6,724 nt of DNA from Rubrobacter sp. (GTDB taxonomy: Bacteria > Actinomycetota > Rubrobacteria > Rubrobacterales > Rubrobacteraceae), in contig JADDPR010000148.1 in assembly GCA_016781775.1 (NCBI GenBank), positions 1 to 6,724 of the forward strand. The letters run 5' to 3'. Below are positions 1 to 6,326 of the stretch, piece by piece. Numbering within the stretch: the stretch's first letter is position 1; each line of letters begins with the position of its first letter. A program made the position numbers and the translations under genes. Under the pieces are notes generated by a model. The model did not search any database, was not told the DNA's origin, and saw only the letters and a program-made list of their open reading frames with translations.

Positions 1-51
1 AGGTATAACACCTTAGCAGGGTGCCGCTTTCAACCACTCAGCCACTCCTCC
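1..51 (-). tRNA. tRNA-Ser (anticodon GCU), 3' part cut off by window edge
   Basis: Read on the minus strand from position 51, the sequence begins with the 7-nt acceptor strand GGAGGAG. A D-arm with GCTGAGTGGTTGAAAGC follows, then an anticodon arm GCACC-CTGCTAA-GGTGT whose loop carries GCT, which reads the serine codons AGC and AGU. The anticodon stem pairs over 5 bp with one G-U pair. The GCTGAGTGGTTGAAAGC block and the start of a variable region (TATACC) are typical of bacterial class II serine tRNAs. The long variable arm, T-arm and 3' acceptor strand lie beyond position 1, so acceptor pairing cannot be checked. The identity is secure from the anticodon arm; completeness is unknown. Confidence 0.93.
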
Positions 52-61
52 GGATATTCGT

Positions 62-67
62 ATTATA
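62..67 (-). promoter_or_regulatory. -10 element of the tRNA-Ser promoter
   Basis: The minus strand reads TATAAT here, a perfect sigma-70-type -10 hexamer, ending 10 nt before the mature tRNA 5' end at 51. That leaves room for a start site only a few bases upstream of the tRNA, as is usual for tRNA genes. The -35 partner is poor: the best candidate at about 17-bp spacing is TGGTAG (85-90). The rest of the gap up to the stop codon of the membrane-protein gene at 165 holds no convincing terminator, so read-through from that gene into the tRNA is possible. Confidence 0.6.
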
Positions 68-164
68 TCAAGGGTGCGCCGTCGCTACCATGCGTCCGTG
101 GAAACCGGGGGAGCCGGCCTCGGTGTAGACCGCGCGACGCGAACGAGGTCGGGGCCCAGGCCGT

Positions 165-1205
165 TTAGCCCGGTTTTTCGTCTGCGATGATGTCCGGTTT
201 GTCGTTCGCGGGCTCGGCTTCGAGGATCTCTTTACCGGAGAGCTCCTCCTTCATCCTGACCAGCGTGGCGTTGAGTTCGGCGCCGAAGAGGATCGCCAGG
301 GAGGAGATGTAGAGGTAGAGGAGCAGGATTATGACGGCGCCGATGGAGCCGTAGGTGGCGCTGTAGGAGTCGCCGCCGAAGTTGGCTATATAGAATCTGA
401 AGGCGAGGCTGGCGAGGATCCAGAGTAGGACGCCGATAAAGCCTCCGGGCGTGATCCAACGGAAAGGCTGCCCCACGTCGGGGGCGAAGTAGTAGATGAG
501 CGCCACGGTGAAGACCAGAAAGAGCAGCGCCGCGACCCAGCGTCCGATGCCCCAAACGACTTCGAAGACTCGGCCCAGCCCGAAGTACTCCGCGATGGCT
601 TCGCCTATCTGCGGGCCTACCACGAGAAGGACTACGCCCGCGAGGATGAGGCCGGAGAGGCCTATCGTCATCAGGATCGCGATCCCCTTGACCTTCCAGT
701 ACGGGCGCGTCTCCTCGACGTCGTAGGCTTTATTGAGGGCGTTTATGATCGCCGAAAAGGCCCCGGAGGCGGCCCAGATGGTGCCCAGGATACCCAGGGA
801 GAGTAGCCCCGGCGCCGAGTTATCGTCCCCGAGAAACTGTCCCACGTAATCGTCGATGATGCCGAAAACCTGCTCCGGCAGAACCTGCCGAAGGTAGTCC
901 AGGATATAGCGGGCGAACTCGGGGTTGGAGAAGGTGTCGAGGACGGCGACGAGGAAGAGGATAAACGGGAAGAGGGCGAGGACGAGGTAGTAGGCGAGCT
1001 GGGCAGCGAGCCCGAGGGCGTCGTCGCTCTGGAACTCCTGGGCGGCGCGCTTGAACGCGGCGAAGCTCAGGAGGGTCCTCATGTCGTGCAGGAAGTTCCG
1101 CAGAGAACCCCTGACGGGACGCTTCGCTACCTCCCGAACCTCGGCCGCCGTCAGGCCCAGGTCCTCGGCCGGATCCAACCCTTTGTTGTCTTCCGAACGA
1201 TCCAT
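165..1205 (-). CDS. YihY/BrkB (UPF0761) family inner-membrane protein
   Basis: This 346-residue integral membrane protein belongs to the YihY/BrkB family, whose biochemical role is not settled; early links to ribonuclease BN were not upheld. After a charged cytoplasmic-looking N-terminus (1-60), six hydrophobic segments lie near residues 65-89, 132-155, 176-198, 219-241, 251-274 and 284-309. Family signatures are LAYYLVLALFP (70-80), WAASGAFSAIINALNKAYD (144-162), the YYFAPDV stretch (238-244), the YGSIGAVIILLLYLYISS block (285-302) and the GAELNA motif (308-313). A hydrophilic acidic tail follows (319-346). Length is normal for the family, allowing for N- and C-terminal extensions. The ATG at 1205 is used because it is the first in-frame ATG and a TACAAT box lies 9 nt upstream; no clear Shine-Dalgarno sequence precedes it. 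It follows the sensor kinase gene on the same strand after 110 bp, so partial co-transcription is possible. No functional link to the kinase is evident. Confidence 0.93.
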   Translation of the reverse strand: MDRSEDNKGLDPAEDLGLTAAEVREVAKRPVRGSLRNFLHDMRTLLSFAAFKRAAQEFQSDDALGLAAQLAYYLVLALFPFILFLVAVLDTFSNPEFARYILDYLRQVLPEQVFGIIDDYVGQFLGDDNSAPGLLSLGILGTIWAASGAFSAIINALNKAYDVEETRPYWKVKGIAILMTIGLSGLILAGVVLLVVGPQIGEAIAEYFGLGRVFEVVWGIGRWVAALLFLVFTVALIYYFAPDVGQPFRWITPGGFIGVLLWILASLAFRFYIANFGGDSYSATYGSIGAVIILLLYLYISSLAILFGAELNATLVRMKEELSGKEILEAEPANDKPDIIADEKPG

Positions 1206-1214
1206 CCAAGGCTA

Positions 1215-1238
1215 ATTGTAGCCCAGCCGCTTTGCGGC
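1215..1238 (-). promoter_or_regulatory. Putative yihY-type gene promoter: TACAAT box plus GC hairpin
   Basis: On the minus strand TACAAT (1215-1220), one mismatch from TATAAT, ends 9 nt before the ATG at 1205. Transcription from it would begin at about 1208, giving an almost leaderless mRNA, which fits the missing ribosome binding site. Just upstream lies a perfect 5-bp inverted repeat with a 3-nt loop (GCCGC-TTT-GCGGC on the plus strand, 1226-1238). It has no T-run after it in either direction, so it is not a good intrinsic terminator. No -35 hexamer is recognisable at normal spacing. Confidence 0.35.
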
Positions 1239-1315
1239 GCATGCCTGGTCCTTGCCTGACCGGGCGGACGACATTGTCCCAGGGCGATGCCATCGAGATG
1301 CGGCTCTGCAGCGTG

Positions 1316-4300
1316 CTACAGATCGGTACCCGGGGAAATCCCCTCGCCGTTCAATGGGAGATATACCTTCATGCGCGTCCCTTCTCCCGGCCGACTCCAG
1401 GCCTCGATGCGCCCGCCCTGGGCTTCCACGATGGTCTTGGCGATGGAGAGTCCGAGACCCGTGCCGCCACCGCCGGCGGCCCCGAGGTCTCGCGACTTGC
1501 CCGCCCGGTAGAAGCGCTCGAAGACGTAGGGAAGGTCTTTTTCGGGGATGCCGGGGCCGTGGTCGGCCACCTCGATCCTCAGCTCCGTGGGACGGTCTCC
1601 CCGGGACACCAGACCGGAGCTCAAGGAGATGGTGCCGCCCTTCGGGCCGTACTTGGCCGCGTTGTCCACGAGGGCCAGCACGGCCTGCTCGATGCGGATG
1701 TGATCGGCCTGCATGATGCCTTCCGCGTCCCCTTCGCGGGAGGCTTCGAGGGCAGCACCGTGCTCGCGGGCGAGAAGCTCGGCCCGGTTGACGAGACCGT
1801 CCAGGAAGGGCTCCACCGAGACCGGCTCCGGAACGAAGGGGGCCGCCGGTGGGGCCGCCGAGGAGTCCGCGCGGGCCAGAAAGAGGAGGTCTTCCACCAT
1901 GCGCGAAACGCGACCCGCCTCGCGCACGATCTCCTCGAGCCCCTCCTTGTGTACGCAGTCGCGCCGGAGTTGCAGACCGACCTCGGCGTTCCCTCGGATG
2001 ACCGTGAGGGGCGTCCTCAACTCGTGGGAGACGTCCGCGAGAAACTCCGTCTTCGCCCGCGCGGCCTCCTCCAGGGCCTCCTCGGCCTTCTTGCGCTCGC
2101 TGACGTCGCGCGAGGAGGTCTGGAGACGAACCACCCGCCCCCGCTCGTCCCGGACGAGGCCCGTCATGGTCTCGAACCAGGCGTAGTCGCCGGACTTCTT
2201 GCGGTAGCGGCACGTCGTGGAAACCTGGGGCTCTCCCCTCAGCAGATCCTCCTGGGGGCCCGAACGGACGCGTGGGACGTCTTCGGGGTGTATCAGGTCG
2301 AACGGGTCGACGCCCAAGAGTTCTTCGGGTTCGTAGCCAAGCAGCCGTTTGCTGGAGGGGCTAACGTAGAGGTAGCGGCCGTCCAGCTCTTGCAGGCAGA
2401 CCAGGTCGTTCGTGGTCTCCGCGAGGAGCCTGAAGCGCTCCTCGCTCTCCCGGAGGGCCTCCTCGACGCGTTTGCGCTCCGTTATGTCGCGGGAGTTGGC
2501 GACGACGCTGTTCGTGTTCGACTCGTCCACGAGGTTGCGCATCGTCGCTTCTATGTGGCGCCAGGAGCCGTCGCGGTGCAGCATGCGCATCTCGACCGTC
2601 CTGCTGCTACCCGGATCCTTCAAGGTCTTGCGAATGGCCTCGGAGTGGCGAGAGAGGTCTTCGGGGTGGATCAGGGCGGACTCGAAGACGTTCTTGCCGA
2701 TCCTGCTGCCGGGCGGGTGTCCGAGCACCCGCTCTATGGAGGGGCTGTGGTAGAGGATGGTGCCGTCGGCGTCGATGACGGTGATCATATCGGAGGAGTT
2801 CTGGATGAGGGACCTGAAGCGCTCTTCGCTGCTTTTGAGGGCCGCCTCGGCCCTTCTGCGCTCGGTGACGTCCAGCATCGAGCCGATCATGCGCACCGGC
2901 TCGCCCCCTTCGTCGCGCACGACCCATCCCCGGTTGGCGACGACCGCGTACGAGCCGTCGGCGCGCCGGAAGCGGTACTCTTCGGACCACGCCTCCCCGT
3001 TCCGGAGGACCTCGCGGACGCCCGCCAGGACCCGCTCCCGATCGTCGGGGTGTATGCGCTCTTCCCACCACGCTAGGTTCTTCGGCTCTTTGGGAGAGTA
3101 GCCGAACAGGCTCTCGGTGGCGCCACCCCACTCGAGGGTGTCGTCGCGAAGGTCTGCGTCCAGGATGCCCTCGCTCGTGGCCCGGGCGACGAGGCGGTAG
3201 CGTTCCTCGCTTCGGGCCAGGGCCTTCTCCCACTCCTTGCGCTCCGAGATGTCCTGGACCTTGGCGATGTAGTAGAGCGGCTCGCCGCGCGGGCTGGTGA
3301 CGAGCGAGACGTTCAAGGAGGCCCACACCGGGTCGCCGTTCGCGCGGATGTAGCGCTTCTCCAGGTGATAGCTCTCGAACTCCCCGGCGCGAAGCCGGCG
3401 CTCGAAGTCCAGGCTCGTCGTCAGGTCGTCGGGGTGCGTGATCTCCTTGAAGGTCTTCCCGAGAAGCTCGTCCTCGCCGTACCCCAGGATCTCGCACAGC
3501 GCACGGTTGACCTGCTTGTAGCGTCCGTCCAGCTCCACGAGGGCGATGCCTATCGGAGCGTGCAGGAAGGCGACGCGGAAGCGCTCCTCGGCGGCGCGCA
3601 GCTCGTTCTCGGCCATCGTACGCTCGGTGATGTCCTCCAGGGTTACGTGGACCCTGTACGGGCGGTCCTCTCCGGCTCGAAACTGCGGCACGGCGTTGTA
3701 GCAGATCCAACGCGTCTCGCCGTCCGGTGGCCGGATGCCCACCACCACGCCCTCGACCTTCTTCCCTGTCCTGAGGGCGACCTCGATCGGACGCTCCTCG
3801 TCCGGCAGGTCCGAGCCGTCCTCGCGCACCGCCCTCCAGCTTCGGGCGATGGGGGAGAGGTTGCGCACCTCGTGTACGTCGATGCCCAGGATCTTCGTCG
3901 CGGCGGGGTTTGCGGCGGTGACGTTGCCCTCCCCGTCGTAGTAGACGACGCCTTGGGTCATGGTCTCGAACAGGGCGCGGTGCCTCTCCTCGCTCTGCCT
4001 GAGAGCTTCTTCGGCCTCCTTGCGTGCGGTGACGTCGCGGGCGATGCCCTCGATGGCCACCAGCCTGCCGCCGTCATCCCTGATCAGGGCGACCCGCTGC
4101 TCGACCCACACGATCTCGCCGGTCTTTCGGACCCAGCGCAGCTCGAAGCTGGCGGCCGAGCCCTCGGAGCAGACGGCCTCCGCAAGGACGTGCCAGTCAT
4201 CCGGGTGTACCAGGGTTTGGATGATGTTCGGGTCCCCGTAATGCTCCTCGACGGTGTATCCGGTCACCGCCTCGACGGAGGGGCTGACGTAGTCGAACCT

Positions 4301-4516
4301 GTTCTTCGGGGCGTGCAGGTAGCGAAAGACCACGTCGCTCGCGGTCGTGAGGAGCCTGAGGCGCTCCCCGTCTCGGCTGTCCTCCGCCCCCGGGTTTCGC
4401 CTCGTCCGGGAGATGCCCGCGACGAGCCCCCCGACGAAGCCTCCCACGAGTCCCCCGGCCGCGGCGAGCCCCGCGCGTCGTCCGGACGTGCCTCGTAGCA
4501 TGCTCGGGAACCTCAT
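1316..4516 (-). CDS. Multi-PAS sensor histidine kinase (six PAS, HisKA, HATPase)
   Basis: This is a 1066-residue sensor kinase of a two-component system. The N-terminus has one small hydrophobic glycine-rich segment (15-35) flanked by RR and RTRR. Six PAS/PAC modules follow at roughly 52-165, 179-300, 313-427, 440-554, 567-682 and 695-809. They are joined by short charged helices ending in (S/A)EER, and five of them carry an HP(D/E)D motif (H104, H361, H489, H617, H743). The HisKA domain (about 820-885) contains SHELRTPL with the phospho-accepting His831. The ATPase domain (about 900-1056) shows an N box with DNAAKYG (951-957), a G1 box DHGPGIP (985-991), an F box FERFYRAG, and a G2 box GGGGTGLGLS (1015-1024). 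There is no receiver domain. The ATG at 4516 is chosen because GGAGGG lies 4 nt upstream; the reading frame is open 51 bp further but without a binding site. It diverges from the OmpR-type regulator, its likely partner, since HisKA kinases usually pair with that family. The sensed signal is unknown. Confidence 0.95.
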   Translation of the reverse strand: MRFPSMLRGTSGRRAGLAAAGGLVGGFVGGLVAGISRTRRNPGAEDSRDGERLRLLTTASDVVFRYLHAPKNRFDYVSPSVEAVTGYTVEEHYGDPNIIQTLVHPDDWHVLAEAVCSEGSAASFELRWVRKTGEIVWVEQRVALIRDDGGRLVAIEGIARDVTARKEAEEALRQSEERHRALFETMTQGVVYYDGEGNVTAANPAATKILGIDVHEVRNLSPIARSWRAVREDGSDLPDEERPIEVALRTGKKVEGVVVGIRPPDGETRWICYNAVPQFRAGEDRPYRVHVTLEDITERTMAENELRAAEERFRVAFLHAPIGIALVELDGRYKQVNRALCEILGYGEDELLGKTFKEITHPDDLTTSLDFERRLRAGEFESYHLEKRYIRANGDPVWASLNVSLVTSPRGEPLYYIAKVQDISERKEWEKALARSEERYRLVARATSEGILDADLRDDTLEWGGATESLFGYSPKEPKNLAWWEERIHPDDRERVLAGVREVLRNGEAWSEEYRFRRADGSYAVVANRGWVVRDEGGEPVRMIGSMLDVTERRRAEAALKSSEERFRSLIQNSSDMITVIDADGTILYHSPSIERVLGHPPGSRIGKNVFESALIHPEDLSRHSEAIRKTLKDPGSSRTVEMRMLHRDGSWRHIEATMRNLVDESNTNSVVANSRDITERKRVEEALRESEERFRLLAETTNDLVCLQELDGRYLYVSPSSKRLLGYEPEELLGVDPFDLIHPEDVPRVRSGPQEDLLRGEPQVSTTCRYRKKSGDYAWFETMTGLVRDERGRVVRLQTSSRDVSERKKAEEALEEAARAKTEFLADVSHELRTPLTVIRGNAEVGLQLRRDCVHKEGLEEIVREAGRVSRMVEDLLFLARADSSAAPPAAPFVPEPVSVEPFLDGLVNRAELLAREHGAALEASREGDAEGIMQADHIRIEQAVLALVDNAAKYGPKGGTISLSSGLVSRGDRPTELRIEVADHGPGIPEKDLPYVFERFYRAGKSRDLGAAGGGGTGLGLSIAKTIVEAQGGRIEAWSRPGEGTRMKVYLPLNGEGISPGTDL

Positions 4517-4520
4517 AGAG

Positions 4521-4526
4521 CCCTCC
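4521..4526 (-). promoter_or_regulatory. Ribosome binding site of the multi-PAS kinase
   Basis: The minus strand reads GGAGGG followed by CTCT and the ATG at 4516. This is close to the ideal Shine-Dalgarno sequence and spacing. It decides the start over the more upstream in-frame ATG at 4567, which would overlap the -10 element, and over the ATG at 4501, which is preceded only by GAGG at longer distance. Confidence 0.75.
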
Positions 4527-4565
4527 GCGAAGTGTCTTGGTCCGGGAAGGGAACCGCACGGGGGC

Positions 4566-4573
4566 ATTATACT
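4566..4573. promoter_or_regulatory. Overlapping divergent -10 elements for kinase and OmpR-type regulator
   Basis: The core is ATTATACT on the plus strand. Read on the minus strand, 4566-4571 is TATAAT, a perfect -10 hexamer about 50 nt upstream of the kinase ATG. Read on the plus strand, 4568-4573 is TATACT, one mismatch from consensus and 26 nt before the regulator ATG. Both boxes share four base pairs, so RNA polymerase could open the same DNA for either direction but probably not both at once. No good -35 hexamer is seen at 16-18 bp on either side, which hints at activator dependence or a different sigma factor. The assignment rests on -10 matches and position only. Confidence 0.55.
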
Positions 4574-4599
4574 TACGGGTGGGTGTGGTCTGAGATTCC

Positions 4600-5322
4600 A
4601 TGGAGAGCCGGCACGTGCGTATCCTTATAGTAGAAGACGAGGCAGGGATCGTCAGGTTCCTCGAGCGGGGGCTGACGGCCCACGGCCACGGCGTCCTGAC
4701 GGCCGACGACGGGGAGAATGGCGTGCACATGGCGGTGGAGGAGCCGGTGGACCTCGTGCTGCTGGATATCTCGCTGCCGAGGCTGGACGGCCACGGAGTC
4801 TTGAAGCGCATCCGGGAGAAGCGTCCCGGTCTGCCGGTCCTCATGCTCACGGCCCGCGACGACGTGCGCAACAAGGTCGACGCCCTGGACGGCGGGGCGG
4901 ACGACTACCTGACCAAGCCGTTTGTCTTCGAAGAGCTTCTCGCCCGCATCCGCGCGCTCACGCGCCGGGCCGACCAGCAGCAGTCCGCCCGCATCCAGCA
5001 CGGCGACCTTTGCATGGACCTACTCAGCCGCCGCGCCTGGCGCGGGGCGAACAAGATCGAGCTCTCCAGCCGCGAGTTCGCCCTGCTCGAGTACTTTATG
5101 CGCCACCCCGGCCAAGTCCTTTCGCGCCAGCAGATACTCTCGGCCATCTGGGACTACGCCTTCGATCCCGGCTCCAACGTGGTGGACGTCTACGTGCGGT
5201 ACCTGAGGAGCAAGATCGACCAATCCGGCGAGCCCTCCCTTATAACCACCATTCGGGGGGCGGGATACCGCTTCGATCCGGGCGCGGAGCGGCCCCAGGA
5301 CGCGCCGCCGGTTCGAGGATGA
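4600..5322 (+). CDS. OmpR/PhoB-family two-component response regulator
   Basis: This 240-residue DNA-binding response regulator is presumably phosphorylated by the divergent multi-PAS kinase. The receiver domain (about 6-118) has the acidic pair E12/D13, the phospho-acceptor Asp56 (DLVLLD), the switch Thr84 (LMLTA) and the conserved Lys106 (DYLTKPF). The winged helix-turn-helix (about 132-226) contains SSREFALLEYF, the recognition helix VVDVYVRYLRSKID (194-207) and the wing IRGAGYRF (218-225). All key residues are present and the length is typical. The ATG at 4600 places the first beta strand (VRILIVEDE) correctly, but its ribosome binding site is weak; a GTG at 4615 (residue 6) is the alternative. 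The final 15 residues are a Pro/Ala-rich tail. A three-copy 11-bp-period repeat begins 7 bp after the stop codon and may be a binding site for this or a related regulator. The specific target genes are unknown. Confidence 0.95.
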   Translation: MESRHVRILIVEDEAGIVRFLERGLTAHGHGVLTADDGENGVHMAVEEPVDLVLLDISLPRLDGHGVLKRIREKRPGLPVLMLTARDDVRNKVDALDGGADDYLTKPFVFEELLARIRALTRRADQQQSARIQHGDLCMDLLSRRAWRGANKIELSSREFALLEYFMRHPGQVLSRQQILSAIWDYAFDPGSNVVDVYVRYLRSKIDQSGEPSLITTIRGAGYRFDPGAERPQDAPPVRG

Positions 5323-5329
5323 AAAGATC

Positions 5330-5357
5330 CTAATCTCGCTCTAATCCAACCTTCATC
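5330..5357 (+). promoter_or_regulatory. Three direct repeats with 11-bp period, possible OmpR-family operator
   Basis: CTAATC occurs at 5330-5335 and again at 5341-5346. A degenerate copy TTCATC, matching four of six bases, sits at 5352-5357. Starts are exactly 11 bp apart, about one helical turn, with 5-bp spacers. OmpR/PhoB-family regulators classically bind head-to-tail hexamer-like sites with this period. The site lies 7 bp after the stop codon of just such a regulator, and no protein-coding gene starts convincingly after it. Binding is inferred from geometry only. Confidence 0.4.
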
Positions 5358-5439
5358 TCCGCCTGGCAACATGTTTCTCAGAGATCGTCGGCGGACCTTT
5401 CGCACACCCACCGTGTCCTCGCCGGCGTCTTCACAATTA

Positions 5440-5515
5440 AAGAGCCCGGACCTGGGTGGTTCCTCCTTTCCCTTTCCCCACCCATCACCCACCAATTCCC
5501 ACCCACCGGGCTCTT
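5440..5515. terminator. Large inverted repeat between convergent genes, likely bidirectional terminator
   Basis: AAGAGCCCGG (5440-5449) is perfectly complementary to CCGGGCTCTT (5506-5515). After a 3-nt bulge (5450-5452) TGGGTGG (5453-5459) pairs with CCACCCA (5499-5505), giving a 17-bp stem around a 39-nt pyrimidine-rich loop. A second CCACCCA (5478-5484) could pair instead and shift the structure. Plus-strand transcripts from the OmpR-type regulator leave the stem into CTCTT repeats. Minus-strand transcripts from the NarL-type gene leave into CTCTTTAATTG. Both exits are U-rich but not perfect U-runs. The site sits 117 bp past one stop codon and 67 bp past the other, where a shared terminator is expected. 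Confidence 0.6.
5470..5504 (-). other. Predicted G-quadruplex motif (six G-tracts) on the minus strand
   Basis: On the plus strand six C-tracts lie at 5470-5472, 5476-5479, 5481-5483, 5488-5490, 5498-5500 and 5502-5504, separated by 3, 1, 4, 7 and 1 bases. The minus strand therefore satisfies the canonical G3+N1-7 rule with two spare tracts. It occupies most of the loop and part of the inner right arm of the inverted repeat, so hairpin and quadruplex would compete. It would be present as RNA in the 3' region of transcripts from the NarL-type gene. The motif is seen directly; folding is inferred. Confidence 0.55.
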
Positions 5516-5582
5516 CTCTTCAATTAGATGCAGGAAGGTACAAACGCGCCGCGAACCACGCGCGTACCACGACCCGGTGATC

Positions 5583-6230
5583 TTAGTGATGGGCTAAAGG
5601 TCGGAAAAGCTCCTTGCGGCTCTTCAAGCCCATCTTCCCCAGGATGTGCTTCACGTGCGTCTTCACCGTGGGAAGGCTCATGTACAAAACCCTGCCCACC
5701 TCCGCGTTCGAGTAACGTTTGAGTAAAAGCGCAAAGACCTCGCGCTCCTTCGGCGTCAGGGCCGGGCTTCTGGACGCCACCCGGGGGGCGAGCGGCGGCT
5801 CGGCCTTCGTGTCCACGAACCACACCCTCTCGCCGCCGCAAACCCGGCGTATCACCCCCGGGAACTCGAGGTACTCCTCGCCCTTGTGGAAGTAGCCGTC
5901 CGCCCCCACAACCGCCGCCGCCGCCAGGTCCTCCGACCCGCCGTAGGCACTGTGCAAGAGGATGCGGGGCGGGTTCGGTATAGCCTTCATCCGCCGGCAA
6001 ACCTCCATCCCGTCGCCCTTCTCGCCCAACCTGACGTCCAGGACCACAAGGTCCGGCTGCAGCCGCACGGCAAGCCGCACCGCCTCTCCCGCATCCCCGG
6101 CCTCCCCGACGACCAGCAGGTCCTTAGTTGTCTCCAGCAAGCTCCTGATCCCAAGGCGCGTCACCGGGTGATCGTCGACCAACAAAGTCCTGATCTTCTT
6201 GCTTACAACGGATTTCTTGTTCGTCTCCAC
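5583..6230 (-). CDS. NarL/FixJ-family (LuxR-type HTH) response regulator, orphan
   Basis: This 215-residue response regulator has a receiver domain (about 13-130) with D19/D20, the phospho-acceptor Asp65 (LVVLDVRLG), Ser94 in place of the usual Thr/Ser switch residue, and Lys116 (YFHKG). A linker leads to a LuxR-type helix-turn-helix (about 156-210) reading LTPKEREVFALL, then SNAEVGRVLYMS and TVKTHVKHILGKMG. All phosphotransfer residues are present, so it is probably phospho-regulated. No HisKA_3-type kinase, the usual partner, lies in the window. The HisKA kinase nearby is a less likely partner. The start is the GTG at 6230: an in-frame TAA lies 36 bp upstream and no ATG intervenes, and no closer start keeps the receiver intact. 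The best Shine-Dalgarno-like sequence (GGAAAGG) is about 14 nt upstream, further than normal. It converges on the OmpR-type gene and follows a small secreted-peptide gene on the same strand after 96 bp. Confidence 0.94.
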   Translation of the reverse strand: METNKKSVVSKKIRTLLVDDHPVTRLGIRSLLETTKDLLVVGEAGDAGEAVRLAVRLQPDLVVLDVRLGEKGDGMEVCRRMKAIPNPPRILLHSAYGGSEDLAAAAVVGADGYFHKGEEYLEFPGVIRRVCGGERVWFVDTKAEPPLAPRVASRSPALTPKEREVFALLLKRYSNAEVGRVLYMSLPTVKTHVKHILGKMGLKSRKELFRPLAHH

Positions 6231-6326
6231 GCTTGAATCGGCCGCCTTTCCTTGATCGGTTCCTTACACCCAAGGTCGGGGTACTGCGAGCTACGCTCTA
6301 AACGAAGTTCTACTCTTGACTCGTCG

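Noticed and set aside
113..150. Possible hairpin (GGCCTCG with CGAGGTC) after the YihY-type gene
   Set aside because: A seven-pair stem with a loop of about 20 nt and no T-run; too weak to call a terminator.
1232..3076. 614-codon open frame on the plus strand opposite the kinase gene
   Set aside because: It is antisense to clear PAS, HisKA and ATPase coding sequence. In GC-rich genes with strong third-position bias, opposite frames stay open by chance. The translation shows no recognisable domain and there is no ribosome binding site evidence.
3365..4498. 377-codon open frame on the plus strand opposite the kinase N-terminal half
   Set aside because: Same cause: a shadow of the PAS-coding region, with low-complexity Leu/Asp/Val/Gly composition and no family resemblance.
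5371..5580. 69-codon plus-strand frame after the OmpR-type gene
   Set aside because: It runs straight through the inverted repeat and the C-tract region, has a Ser/Pro/Arg-rich meaningless translation, and has no ribosome binding site before its ATG.
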